Shown here piece by piece: positions 49,173 to 62,243 of a stretch of 64,000 nt of DNA. Position numbers and translations under genes: made by a program. Numbering within the stretch: position 1 is the first letter of the stretch; every line of letters starts with the position of its first letter. Origin of the DNA: Dimorphilus gyrociliatus (taxonomy: Eukaryota; Annelida; Polychaeta; Dinophilidae); contig CAJFCJ010000017.1 in the NCBI GenBank assembly GCA_904063045.1, positions 1 to 64,000 of the forward strand, given 5' to 3'. The notes beneath the pieces are model-generated. The model made no database searches, was not told where the DNA came from, and worked only from the letters and a program-made list of their open reading frames with translations.

Positions 49173-50115
49173 GAAAACAAATTAGTTCTAAGAAAATAGG
49201 CAAAAAGGAATATTTGCGCTCTCTCTATACATATAGGCTTAAACACAGATATAAAAATATGTTGATACATATCAATATCGTAACAACATAAAGTCAAGTT
49301 TAATCGGCAAGTAATTAATACCAAAGAGTTTTCTTTGTCAATACTTTAAACTAACAATTTTGCTAATGAACCGAAAAAATTCGTCCGATTTTACCTACTA
49401 TAATACAGTATAGTATTCAATAATAAAATATACTTGTACGTATATTTTTGTCTACCTATGCATTATTCAGAATTCTTATGATTTCTTTTCTTCTCAGCCG
49501 ATTCATTTATCAATTCAATTGTTGATTTATTTCATCTACACTGTCTTTCTTCTTATATATTTTCATTTATGCTTTTTAACAAGCCGCCTTGAGGTTTTCA
49601 TTTTCTTAGTCGACTTATAACGGGTGTTTGTCATATTGTATTTAAAGAGATTAGAAATAGAAACAAAGGTAGATAGAAGAGTAAAGAATAAGATCAATAA
49701 ACAGTTTTTATTCTGTATACAGAATGATATTCTACGGATAGAATAACGATTCCAGATTGATAATTTCCGTATACAATTTCAACTTTCTTTGTTTCTTTTC
49801 GTGTAATGTTGAAGACAAACTTTTTTTCAAACATCCCCTTCCGAGAAGAGTAGTAATTGTTAATTCAAAGCTTTTAATAATAGCCAATCGTTCATTCAAC
49901 ACAATAATAAGGAAAAGTTTGCATAAAGTAGTAGTAGTAGTAGTAGTAGTAAGTAGTAATTCAAGTGATATTTTTGTTTTATCCGCCGTATTCAATTCCG
50001 TCTTAAGTCTGATGGATTCGTTTGTTGGGTGAAAAAGTGGCAATAACAAAGTGGATAAGCTCATTATATATATATATATATATATGTATATATTTATATA
50101 TTCTTTATATAAACA
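49173..50115. other. Convergent intergenic spacer
   Basis: About 0.9 kb between the 3' ends of the SEC14-like gene and lectin gene A. A GTA repeat (about 49928-49951) and a TA run (50068-50085) are present. No exon supported. Confidence 0.5.
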
Positions 50116-53100
50116 TCAACAGTTTGTCAACGTAGAAATATCTTCATCAGGTATTGGTAAATTTTCACTCTTGTATAGTTGAAACACCGACGCTTTATCG
50201 TATTCAATCGTTAATAGTTTATTGGACGTTAAACACTCGCCGACAATCAAATCCACTGAGTAATACAAGCATCCTTGATTTATGCAAAAGTTTGTACAAT
50301 TTTCAATTAAGCCTATCGTTGAATTAGAGGCAAACAAATGGAATGACGTGACGTTCGTTAGTAATAATTTCATATTTTTCGCTTTAAGTATAAAATATTC
50401 TGTTCAAGTGAGAGAATAGGAGAGTTAAATGTATAAATCTAGTAAGAAGAGAACAAACAGAAATGAACCTGATCTTGGAGCTACAAAACCAGGGAGTTTT
50501 GATCCAAGAAATCCAAAGCAAATGTTTATATTTGGTGATGATTGAAAATGTATAGAAAATCCTTTTATTAGTTTAAACTCTTTGCAGGGAAATTCAATTA
50601 GAGAGCCATTTCTTAACGGACCAACTTTATTCGGGTCATAGTTGGTGCAGGGGGCTTCATTTCCACCTATGGAAGAGTTTGAAATGTTTATTTCGAATGG
50701 TATTTGGAATTCTCCATGGAATTGCATAGATATTCCGTAAGAGAAGAACGATAGATCGTCTTCTGTTATATCGATAAATAATTGAGTATCGATAACTTGT
50801 AAACAACCATTCAGCGTATTTTTAGAGATATTCGAACTATCTCTAAACTTTTTAGCAGGTAGCGAATAAGAATTATCTGCAAAAGAAGGGACAATGAGAC
50901 AAGAGAACCGAATAAATTAAATGGATGAATAAAAGAATGAGCATTTTAACAAACTATAGTAGTCTTTCGTTAAGTTAGTGACAGTTGCGTTTGATCCAAA
51001 AATTAATACTTCGCACAGAACGAAACTCTCTCTATTCATATTTGTAATAATAAGATAATTGTTATGATGAACTTTTTGTAGGCAGTCTATTTCGTATGTA
51101 ACGCAACTTTGAAAGCCTATCTTTAAATAGCCGCAGATAGTTTTCTTTTCATATGGCCAATCGGCATCGTTAGGTAAAGTTCTTGTTAACGATATTTCGT
51201 ATTCGTACGATGCACCTATGAAACGCAAAATACAAGTTAAAAGAGTAAGATTCCCACTCTTTCATCTTCTCATCTACTTGAATAGGCTTTGGTTTACCTG
51301 ATAAACTTTTTGAATCTCCAGGAACGAGTACTATCGATTGGATTGTTGACCAGTCCACTCTAACTGCCAGCCAAGGATGATTCGTACCGGAAATGTAGCT
51401 ACACGAATGGCTCTGAGTTGTTGGAGGATTTTCGTAAATATTAACTGAATTTCCATCAAACGCTTTGGCGGGAGATCCTCGCCCTACCATCGCCTCGGGA
51501 GTCGACGAATAAGAGGCGATAGTTAAAAGTTGATGTAGATGCGTAGAATAAACTTGATTGATAAGAAGAGACGAAGAAGAAGAAGAAGAAGAATAAAAGA
51601 GAATTATGAATAAAAATAGTAAAAAGAGAAAGAAGTAAAAGTCATTTGAAACCTTCATTTATTAATTGTCCATAAACTTCCATTTCAGCTATTTGTAATT
51701 GTTTGTTGTAGACGGGTTGTATCAGAGTGAAATAACGTCCAGTAACGTTAGGTTGGCATGCAAGGAATTTTGCTTCTCCCTTTTCGAATCCTTGAGGATT
51801 TTCGTAAATATGACACAAGACATATGGAAAATATAGGGCTTCGCTTGCGTTCATATTTCTGGGAGGCGGTGTATCTCCAACAAACAGAATGTTCTTCTGA
51901 TGGAAATCTTTTGAATAAATGTCTTAAAGAAGGAAAAATTTTCTATAAATAGATTGTTTGTCCCATTATATAATGTTAGTAAAAATTCAATTACTATCGA
52001 ATCTGGTTATAATGATAGCTCCATAGATTAAATACCTATTCACTAGATCTATAGTAAGGTAAGGAAATCTTTTGCCCCATGTACTCGGTATTGCTAAAGT
52101 AGTTCTTTCGTTAAGATAGGAACCGTCGACCATATAGCTAGAATGGCCGTAGATTCCGCTTGTCGTAGATAATGCCGGTCCATAGGAGAAGGTGGGCTTA
52201 AATTTTGCCAAATTTTCTAAATCTACAAAATGAATAGATTACGATTCGTAGAGACGGTTTTTGTAAAAATTAAATAATTAGAATTACCTCTCTTCCTTAC
52301 AAACTCGCCAAATATTTTCATTTCGCAAACGCTTACGGTTTGTACATGATTATAGACAATTACATATTGTGTAGCATCCTTAATAGAATCGCATTTAACC
52401 CTATTCCAACTTCCGAGTACAACGTTAACTACCTGACACAGTGTTGTATTATCGAACTTCCATTCTCCTATAGGACTAGTTTTGATAAATCCAATGTCTA
52501 AGAATATACGATAAAAAATTTATATAGAATTATTATCGACTTGACTGATGATATAAAACTAGAAAGAAGAAAAAAGTTAACTTAGGGTCGTTGAAGTTGA
52601 GTACAAATCTATAGTATAGACTTGGTAATAGGCTAACAATCCTACGATTATCCAGGACATATTTTTTGTAGGATGTATATCGGAAATAAGACACGATGCT
52701 ATGTTATTGTCAATAGCCGATGGCGTTGGAGAGTCAACATTTGACGAGTAGATTGGCGCCGAATAAGCCAAATTATCTGAATGAAATTCAAAAAAAAAGA
52801 GATTTCAATAGGGAAAAGAAGACAAGCTAAAATATTGATAATTGAAACCTGTGTAAACTTCAATTTCGCAGATTATAGTCTCAGAAAGTGTTGTTTGTAG
52901 GTTAATAATCTCAATCAATTTAGCTAATCTATTAATCTGTTGCGAACACGTAACGTATTCGATAGCGGTCGTTAGATTTTTCGTATCGTATGTAGTGTCT
53001 TTGCACAGTAGTTTAGAGGAATCGTTAAAAGTTCTTAACAAATTTATTCTATAGGAGACATTTCCGTCTTGAAGAGAATTCAATATAGCAATTGAATGAA

Positions 53101-53487
53101 TTGGCATTTCAAAGTCGAGATCAATTACAATTTGAAAGTTTAATCCGTTAAATTTTGAACAGGATCCGGACTCTGAGAAAAGAGATAAACTCCCATCAGT
53201 TAAGTGATTTTCATTGAAATATTTATCATTTATCGAAGAATTCGATGTGACTTTCTTATAAAGAGCAACATTTAATAAACTTCTCGACGTTGTTATAGAA
53301 CAAATTGTCGAATTAGCCAAGTCATCGTTGCAAAACGTTGTGTCATCAGACGAAACGCTCTTTATCCAATTCGCAACTAGGACAATCAAATAGTATAAAT
53401 ATCATACATTCGAATAGAAAGAAGATAGAGTCAATAACTACCAATAAAGAGGAATAAAGTTGAAAACACTTGAAAACTCTTCAGCAT
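50116..53487 (-). CDS. Secreted multi-domain galactose-binding-like lectin with PAN-like C-terminus, gene A
   Basis: Ten exons, 888 residues, every intron phase 1: 53487-53442, 53376-52849, 52776-52582, 52497-52288, 52222-51995, 51922-51653, 51552-51298, 51215-50955, 50876-50469, 50381-50116. Signal peptide MLKSFQVFSTLFLFIG. Four fucolectin/F5-8C-like beta-sandwich repeats follow: exon 2, then exon pairs 3-4, 5-6 and 7-8. Each has a DG or DN element early in the unit (HLTDGS, AFDGNS), a central W/I-x-V-D-L strand, and closes with a cysteine strand such as IICEIEVYTG, VCEMKIFGEF or LCEVLIFG. Exon 9 encodes a further cysteine-poor domain I cannot name. Exon 10 is PAN/apple-like (CTNFCINQGCLYYSVD). 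By family these bind fucose/galactose glycans outside the cell. Paralogous with the next two genes. Confidence 0.88.
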
Positions 53488-53604
53488 TTCTTGTTGAATT
53501 TCCTTTAATAGAGAGTTTTGTTTCAAAGTAAAGAAAAAGGTTAAACTCTATTATTCCCTATCGGTAGATCTAAGCAGACGAACAAACAGTACTATGCCAA
53601 ATTT

Positions 53605-53609
<5 letters not shown>

Positions 53610-53641
<32 letters not shown>
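53610..53641. repeat. TA dinucleotide microsatellite
   Basis: About 16 TA units just upstream of lectin gene A, in the 376-bp spacer to gene B. Confidence 0.85.
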
Positions 53642-53645
<4 letters not shown>

Positions 53646-53863
53646 TATACTTGTATGTATATACTATAGAGTTTGATTTGTTCGTTAACGGTTGGTACTA
53701 GAAATGAGAATGCGAGCAACTACTAATACTGTTGAATAATTTATCTGTAGGAGTGGAAAAAAATTTATAGAGTTTATAATCATCGATCTGATTGGCGTTT
53801 TATTGTCGTTAAATAGACATCAACTTTTACTTTAACACTGTTTAATCGTTCATATTCATTGGT

Positions 53864-56230
53864 TCAACTTTTGTTAACACATTTTAAATGATATTTAAAA
53901 GAGCGTATAGAATATAATTTGAAAGAGCTGCAGACTTTGCTATAGAAAGTTTCACTCGAAGATGACATTCTACATACTTTAGTTAGAGTATTAACAGAGA
54001 AATAAAGGCACGAATCGTTATTATAGCAGGCTCGAGAGCATTGTTTGATAAGAGTCAACGTAGATCCTTCAAGTTTAATATCATTTCCATGACTAAGATA
54101 TTGTTTCTGATGCAGCATTTTAGTATGAGCTAAGTAATTTTAAATAAGTGAATTTATTAATTATATATACTATTCTTCTTAATAGAATCTTTTACCATTT
54201 TGTCCTTGAAATGTAACTTGACAAGAGTCAATAGTAACATTTCTCTTCAATTTCACAATTACCGTATTTGCGAAAGTAAGCTTGCGGCAAAAGAATCTAT
54301 GTTTCTCTCCACCTTTAATCGTTCCTTGCTTATCAATGTCGTGTGCTGAGCATAACTTTAGCTTATTCTCTTTGAGGTGATTATCGTTCAAAGCAGTATA
54401 TACTTCGAAATTCTCTTGAATATCTTCATTAGCACTAAACGCAATACTCAAAATGTAGAATAAGTCAAAATATTGTTTTGATATTCTAAAAACGAAAGTA
54501 TCGGCTGTTAAGTTAGTACACGAACTTTTAAACCCTATAGGTATATCTTTTATCGGTTGTAAAGTTGAACCAGTCAGCACACCTGAAAGAGCAAAGACAA
54601 TTTGTCTATAAAATACTAATGAAAAGAAATACACTAGACAATATATATATATAAGATACGCTTACCTATTTGATGATACGAATTAAAAGTGCTATCGGAG
54701 GTTGCTACAACGATAATTTCGCACAGAACAATATCTACATGATTCAAGTTGTAAATTGTCATTCTGTAAGATGGTATGTGCCTTTGACAGTTTATCTCGT
54801 AAAACATTGATTCTGTTATAGTTAAGTTGCCAATACTACAAACTGATATAGTCGTGGATGATGTTCCCAAATGTTCGGGGTAGTAGACGATGGTCGAAAC
54901 AAGACGATACTCGTAGATTAGTGGCTCTAAAATGATAGAATAAAAGTAATAGAACAAAAAAATGGCTTGTTTGTTTGTACCTTTATTGTCTTTATTCGAC
55001 CCAGGAACGAGAACAACTTTCGAAATATTTCTATAAGCGACGTACATTGATATATATGAACCGATACTCGGATTAACTTCAGCAATAAGACAACACGAAG
55101 GCCTAGTAACGTTTTGGTAGTTTGTTACTAGGCTACCATCCGATAGAGTTTTTGACCTGCCCGTAGAAAGTAAATTTGAAGTTTTCGCTGATATAAGAAA
55201 GGATGCGATGTGAGGGTGTGTGTGATAGAGACTGTGATCTATAAAGAATAAAGAGAAAACTGAATAGAACATTGAAATCAGTATTAAATATTAATAACAA
55301 TATGAATTGGATTTTGTTCCGTATACTTCTACTTCGGCTAATTGTAAATATTTTCCATATTCCATTTGCATAATAAGGAAATATCTTCCTTTGTAAACTT
55401 TATCGCATTTGAAATATTTCGATTCTCCGCCAATAAAACCAGTTTCCTTTTCGTAATGGAAGCATAAGGCGTTTTCGTCGCTGACTAGAACATCTTCAGT
55501 ACTTATTGTTGTATTCGGAAACGTTTTTCTACTGAAAAGCGTTAAGTTTGTATTGAACTTGGCGGAGGCAGAATCTTTTGTTCAATTCATAATTGGTATT
55601 CTTAGAAAATATATAAGAAACTGTATGATTGTTTAATTGATTCTATACTCACTATCCATGTTTGCAATGATTAATGCAGCTTGTATAGCATATAACTTTG
55701 TCAAGTAAACCCCCCAATATGGATTTTTAACCGTATTAGGTATAGCCAGATATGATAGACCCGTTTTATAATTTAGGTCGTTGGCCAAACTGGCAGCGGA
55801 AACATGAGTGGAGAGTTCAACAGCTCCTTCGTATTGCCAAGCTGGTCTCTCTTGCGCTAAATTCGGAAAAGCTGTTTGTTTTGTTTGTCAAAAAAAAAAA
55901 CAAAAAAGCCTCAATTAAATATCCTATACATCAATGAGAAAGTAAAATGAATAATGTTTGCTAATTACAATAATCTTTCAAGTAAACTCCTAAGATATTC
56001 AATTCGCAGATTTTCAAAGTATTTGCAGATCTAAAAGTAACATAATTAACTTCAATTTGTTTCCATTCATTGCAAATACTTCTGTGCCAAACGTTGTTTA
56101 TTGGCATAATAGCTTTAGCACAAAAGTTTGGTAAACTTTTATCCCAATAGTCTACCGGATGTCCTGTACCAGTTATAATGTCTAAAATAATAATTTTTCG
56201 TTGTATCAGCAATAAAAGAGACTTATTTAG

Positions 56231-56269
<39 letters not shown>

Positions 56270-57163
56270 AAACCTATAGTATTGGACGAGTAGAGTCCGT
56301 CAACCGAGTGGACGTTGTAAATGTGTCCAATAGTTAAGCTTATCCATGCGTAGCCGTTGTAGGGTAGTGAACTAGTACAAGTAAAAATTAATCCGTCATT
56401 TATGTTTGTTGGCTCATTTTCGGTTTGTCTCGAATAGACTGAAGCGTTATACGCTAGATTATCTGTTTATTAAAAGAGGAATTATGTAATAGTGAAAAGC
56501 AGAGCTAGCAATCTCTAGAACATTAATAACATTAGATTACCTATGAAAACTTGAATTACACAAATAGTTGTTTTAACTTGGGAAATCTTAGACTGAATTT
56601 CAACATATCTAGTGAGTCTATCAACTTTTTGATCACACTGCACCGATAATTTCCATTTTCTCAAATTGATAGAAGGATATCCAACCTCGCCGCATAATAT
56701 ATAATCAGCGTTTAATTTGACAAGAGATACTTGAAATTTTATCGACTTATATGACGTATATTTGTTGGATAACATTATTCTCACAGTATTAACATAGTAT
56801 TCACTATAGAGGTCAATTTTTATCCAGTAATTCGCTTTTAAAAAATGGGCACAACTACGAGAATTCCACATAAAAGACAATGAACGGTCAACTAAAAACA
56901 ATCCACTATATGTTGTAGTTTCCAATGAGATGTTAGTCTCAACTCCTTTAAACATGGCGATATCTTTCCAGTTGGTACCAATTTTATCAGCTATGCAGGG
57001 TGATTTTAAAGGACTGTCATTTGAGCAGAATGAAGTTATTGATAGATGATATTTCAAATTGAGAATAAAGTAAACTGAAATAGTTTAACAGAAAATATAA
57101 ACATTGAAATATACTATAAAGTTGAATTAAACCGTGTAGACATTTCTTGAATTGTAATGTCAT
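53864..57163 (-). CDS. Secreted multi-domain galactose-binding-like lectin with PAN-like C-terminus, gene B
   Basis: Ten exons, 860 residues, all introns phase 1: 57163-57133, 57074-56541, 56462-56274, 56181-55969, 55871-55653, 55574-55299, 55187-54981, 54926-54666, 54582-54196, 54129-53864. The 31-nt first exon plus exon 2 give a hydrophobic leader (CLHVYFILNLKYHLSITSFC). The exon plan matches gene A one for one, with several exons of the same or nearly the same size (final exon 266 nt in both; exon 8 261 nt in both). Four F5-8C/fucolectin-like units end in TICVIQVFIG, ICELNILGVY, LAEVEVYG and LCEIIVVA; exon 9 is the shared unknown domain; exon 10 is PAN-like (CSRACYNNDSCLYFSVN). The donor of exon 6 (T|GTTATT) is weak. 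Predicted extracellular glycan binder; specificity unknown. Confidence 0.86.
56232..56266 (-). repeat. ATT trinucleotide repeat inside an intron
   Basis: About eleven ATT units (AAT on the gene strand) right behind the donor of intron 3 of lectin gene B. Confidence 0.85.
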
Positions 57164-57441
57164 TCTATATACATTTAAATAGAGGAGATGATAGAAATCA
57201 GTCTAAAGGTGAGAAGTTAGCCATTTTCTGCTACTTGACAACACGGTAGCACACAAAAAATAGTTGTGTAGTTCAAAACAATTACATATTGAAACAAAAT
57301 GAACATACGAAAGGATCTTTAAATACTTTATGAATGATAGTATTTATTTTTTATAGTTAAATAATTCAAATATAAATGTCAAGTGTTTCTGTTTACACAA
57401 ATAAATTATAATAGAATAGTTATAAGACAAAAAGAAATTCA

Positions 57442-60400
57442 TTAACAATTAGCTTTTAAACTATGAATTAAGTTCTCGTACATAACACGAAATATAGACG
57501 CCGAATTATCTAACGATTCAGCCAATATTTTACTTTTTATACAAATGTAAGAAGAGTGTTGTACTAGACTGTGAACTGAGAAATATGAACATCTTTCTTC
57601 GTCTCTCAAGCATTCTATACCGCAAGTCCTTACTGATTCAATTAAACTTTTATCATGAATGGTAATGCTTCCCGATTTTAGCCTCATATTTCTACTGTGA
57701 ACGGCTATATAATCTGTAGAACAAATGAGAGGAGTAAAAGAGAGAGAGAGAGAGAGAGAGAGACGTTAGATTGAACAACTTACTAGACAAGCCGTAAACC
57801 TTAAAATCGCATATTTTCATTCCAGTTTTTGAATTTGACTTTAACAAAAGAAAATTTCCACAATTCATTTCACATCTATAAAACATATGTCTTCCATTTT
57901 CAATAAAGTTAATGTATGATGAATTATGTTGATTGCATATTTGATCATTTGTTGAATTATGAAGATTGTCAAGAGATTTTCGAACAACAACAGAAAAAGA
58001 ATCTTTAAATGAATCGTTCATTTGAAAGTGAACTTTTAAGAATTGCGCAGGAAAGTTTGCTTTAAAGACAAACGTTTTTCTAATATTTACGCTCACTGAA
58101 CATTTGTCAGGAGAGTCTAGTAGACGATTTTTAACATGTTTAAATATTTTCTCTTCTCCTCTAATTCTTCCTGTGTGTTATATAGTTGAACGATTGATTG
58201 AATAAAATAGTATATACTAACAAATCTATATAGTTATACTCTTACTTGTATAGGAACTGTATCCATTGTCTATGCCAATATAGAAATATACCTCGCATAG
58301 AGTTAATCGAGTTGAATTCAAATTTCTGATTGTATGATAATATCCGCCCATATTATTGCTACACGGAAGATTCAACACTTTATAATTGCTGGCTGCTCCT
58401 TTATAAATGGCGCAAAGATGTTGTTCATCTTCCTCTGTCCAGTCTAAACCCAATTTGGAGAATTTCTTATATGAACTCGTCACTTCAAAGTACGATAGTA
58501 AATCTGTTGCGTGAGGATGAGGAGAAAGAAGAATAAGAAGAAGAAGAAGAGAATCGTAAGAATGAAAAAGAGCCGTTAATTAATAATTCTGTATAGGGAA
58601 GGGCGAGTGTTCTTACCATCTGTATTTTGACTTTCCGCTTGAACGATTGTTATCGATTTTAAGCTGATGCTCTTCTCAGTGGTAATCATCCACCATGGAT
58701 ATTTGGAATTTGTTCCCAATAGAGACCTACTACACGAATGAGATTTCCCTTCAAGCTCGTAGAATACATTTCTGGAAGCGTCCCCATCGACGGCTTTTGC
58801 CGGTCCGCTAGCTTGTTTCGAATTGAAGAAGGACGACTGAACGGTAGTTAATTCATTTATCCTTTGATATAAATCATTATCTATTAAAAAAATATAAAGG
58901 GATTGAGAAGAAAACGATTAGAAGAGGAGAATATTCAAATTAGTAAGTTTAAATAAAAACCATCAATTAGCGAGCCGAAAACTTCAATTTCTGCCAATTC
59001 AAATATAGTGTTATGGTTTAATATTTCAACAATAACGTACATTCCTTTAGTATTGAACGAACAGGGAAAGTATCTTGTTTCTCCGTATAATAACAGATTC
59101 GTCGGTTTTAGAGTTTGGCATGTCTGATAATCTGTTGAATTAGAATCTAATCGAATTGTATCCAAATTAGTCATATTTGTAACTTTTAACGCCAAATTAT
59201 TGATAAAATACTGAAACGATCCGGCCTTGTTGACTAAAACTATAGCGTCTATTTGAAAGATTTGAAGAAGGGAGACGGCCCAATAGAAATATGTACAGGT
59301 AGGTTGTTTAATAAGTGAAAAATAAGTAGAATAGAAACCGTCTACGGCGAAAGATGGAGATTTTGTTTGATTAGTTGTTTGATCACTACAAGAGAAGTAT
59401 GTTGGTTTCTTAATGGCTAAATTTGGAGATTTGGATATGGAATACAAATTTCCAACAACTGCCAATTCGCAAAGTTTAAAATAAGTAACTGATATGACTG
59501 TAACAAACTGAGAGTTGCTTAATTGCGAACAAATTCCAAAGTGTTTCATTAAATTCCCATAGAAACATGTACTCTTGTCAGTTTCTTGTATAACACTACC
59601 GGGGTGACTGTTTGACGAATATACATCTGAAATTGGTCATAAACGGATACAATATTCAATAGAAATTCTATATTAATAAACAAAGATTTAAACCTATTTC
59701 TCGAGTTTGTTTTAGCTGTATTCCGACCGCAAACACTTTATAAATTGCTCCAAGATTTACAGATGCCCAATATTTTCCATTCGAACCCTTGAATATTATT
59801 ATACAACTATTCAATAGGCCATCGGTTATTGGCTCAGGATCGGATTGTAATTGGCCAGAGTAAACTGGAGCTTTTGCTGCTAGGTTAACTGCAGATAGCG
59901 AAGGAAGGTAATAATTCGTATCTGTTTTAATTGTTATACCGTTGAAATCTACCTGAAAAAGCTTGAACGTCGCACAATCTAATTGAAGACAATGCCAAAT
60001 TAGAAATTTTCAAGTAATTTCCCCTTACGTTGTTTTTACAAGGAACAACTGCAAGTGGTTTAGAGAGTTTAAACAGCAATAAAGAGGCGCATTCTTCTTC
60101 TACCGCAAATAGTTGAGCAGAGATACGGAGAGATATTGTAGTCTTGTTAAAATTGTCTCCAAAGAGCAGATTGATTGTATGAAGATAATAAATCAGATCT
60201 AATTGAATGACGATTGAACCTCTTAAATTCGTACAACTTCCGGACGAAGGATGAATAAAAAATGTTCCATCAGTTATATGAGAAAAGTGGAACTTGTACG
60301 AAACTGATTCGGTAAAGTTGACAATAGTCGAATCCCTTAATATGTTGTATTGAGATTGTGAAAAATTTGATGCCAAGGAAAAATATTCGGCGGATGTTAC

Positions 60401-60513
60401 GAAAGAAAAATGAAGATAAACAGTAAAGAGTATAACTCCGGCTAGATAAAATATCAATTAAAGAATATAAAGGAAAATAAGAGTAATATACCTGAAAAAT
60501 TTGACAGCTTCAT
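57442..60513 (-). CDS. Secreted multi-domain galactose-binding-like lectin with PAN-like C-terminus, gene C
   Basis: Eight exons, 861 residues, all introns phase 1: 60513-60492, 60441-59953, 59921-59694, 59626-58961, 58880-58617, 58503-58246, 58170-57784, 57713-57442. Signal peptide spans exons 1-2 (AGVILFTVYLHFSFVTSA). Domain plan equals genes A and B, but exon 4 (666 nt) fuses what are three exons there, so two introns were lost (or gained in the others). F5-8C/fucolectin-like units close with IRLCDVQAFSG, LCELAVVG, LAEIEVFG and LCEVYFYIG; conserved early elements include ITDGT, ITDGLL and AVDGD. Exon 7 is the unknown domain (387 nt, the size of gene B exon 9). Exon 8 is PAN-like (CGIECLRDEERCSYFSV). 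The intron between exons 2 and 3 is only 31 nt. Predicted secreted glycan binder. Confidence 0.87.
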
Positions 60514-61647
60514 ATCATGATTTTGATACAAGGAATACAAGAAGAAAACCTACGCTAAATGAATAATGTTTAATTATTTATGACCTATAAAGGAAGAATA
60601 GATAAAAGGACATTCTATATATTTTACATATGTATATATAAATATATATATATTTATATATATACAGTAGATATAAGGTTTTTGTTTATTTTCTAGTAAA
60701 ATATTACAATTTCAGACAAAACATCACATTCAAAAGTTGACTTTTTTTATAATTTATTATATTTATACTTTTTGCATAGAAGAATAGAAAGAAAATGGAA
60801 AGATTATTGATAAAGTATATACTTTTCTTTCTATTATTTAGTGAAATGTAAAGAAAAGTATATATGTGCAACTTTACCATTTCCCCCATTCAAAAATATC
60901 ACTCGAAAATCACTATCATTCACTTTTCTTTTAGCGCCATCTAGCGGGTATTCGTAGACTGTATAGAAGTTGGAGTTGGTATGGATGGAAGGTATATATA
61001 TGCTGTATATATAGAGAATATTGTTATATAGACTATTGTAAAACGTTATATGAAGAAGCTGTATTAAAACTGACTCTTGTGTAATAGCTGTTAATTTTAT
61101 AAGACAAAAACTTTGGTTAATTTACTACATATTGACATTATGAATAAAACAGTAAGAAAAATCGGACGATTTTCGTTCTACAGTTGATAAGTTTCTGTCT
61201 ATATTTTACCTTTTAATTTCTATTCTATATATTCTATCAATTGATTATTTATCTAGAAGGGAAAAGGAAAACAACAACAAGTTTTAATTGTTTTTAATAA
61301 ACCAACAGCGTTTACTTTGTTCCAATTAAACAACTAATTATTTTCCAAAAGAAATCATTGAAAAACTATAATACAAAAAGGAAAGAATACTTGTTTAATA
61401 GACGCCTACGCTGAAAGTCATATTGCTCAAAGAAAGATAGATAGATAGATAGATTAGAGGGTAGAAAGAGAGAGAAGTATAAAATGGGAGAGAAAAGGAA
61501 ATAAAGAGATAGATAGATAGATAAAAATATGATTTGTCTATATTTTTATATTTCGAAAACTATCGACAAAGTTTATATAATCTGCTTGTCTGTTTACCTG
61601 CCTGTCTCTTTTAATTTATTTCTCTTTTTCTATCCTACTATCCCCCT

Positions 61648-61679
<32 letters not shown>

Positions 61680-62243
61680 GCTATCTTCTATATACTCTCT
61701 TCCTCTTCCTAATAATCATTTTTTTAAGATATGCTATTAAAAATTTCCCATTAATTGAAAACAAACAAAACATTATTTCCTACATTTTCTACATAACAAC
61801 GTAAACAATCAGGTTATTTACTAACCAATTAATATTTCTTTATTTTATTATTAAATTTCTGACTTGTTGAAAGAAAAACAATAGATAAACTGTTGTTCTA
61901 ATTCTATGACAATCATTTCTAAAGTCATTTTATATGTTTATTTTTCCATTCTAATATCCATCAAACGAGAGAGAGAGAGAGGGTGGGAGGGAAAGGGAGA
62001 GGGAGAGAGAGAGGGAGAGAAAGAAAAACTATAGATTACAACTGTAAGCAATTTTATAAATGAACTTCTTAAAAAGAATTAAACTAATATTTTAACTTTG
62101 TTAAATAAACTCTGTTGAAAGGAAAGCCATTAAATAGATCAATTTATTATGGAAACGTATTTAAGAGAAAGGGAATACGAAAAGTAGCCAACTTCTTGCT
62201 TAGAAGAGGAGGAGAACTAAAAACGAACAAGAAGGAATATAGA
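60514..62243. other. Divergent intergenic region between lectin gene C and the EGF-lectin gene
   Basis: About 1.7 kb separating head-to-head genes of related content, so it probably holds both promoters. TA-rich near 60630-60665, GATA repeats (about 61436-61454 and 61508-61522), CT tract (about 61651-61679), GA/GGGAGA tract (about 61970-62025). No supported exon. Confidence 0.5.

Noticed and set aside
48956-49324. Minus-strand 122-residue frame
   Set aside because: Complement of the last exon and 3' UTR of the SEC14-like gene, with no domain.
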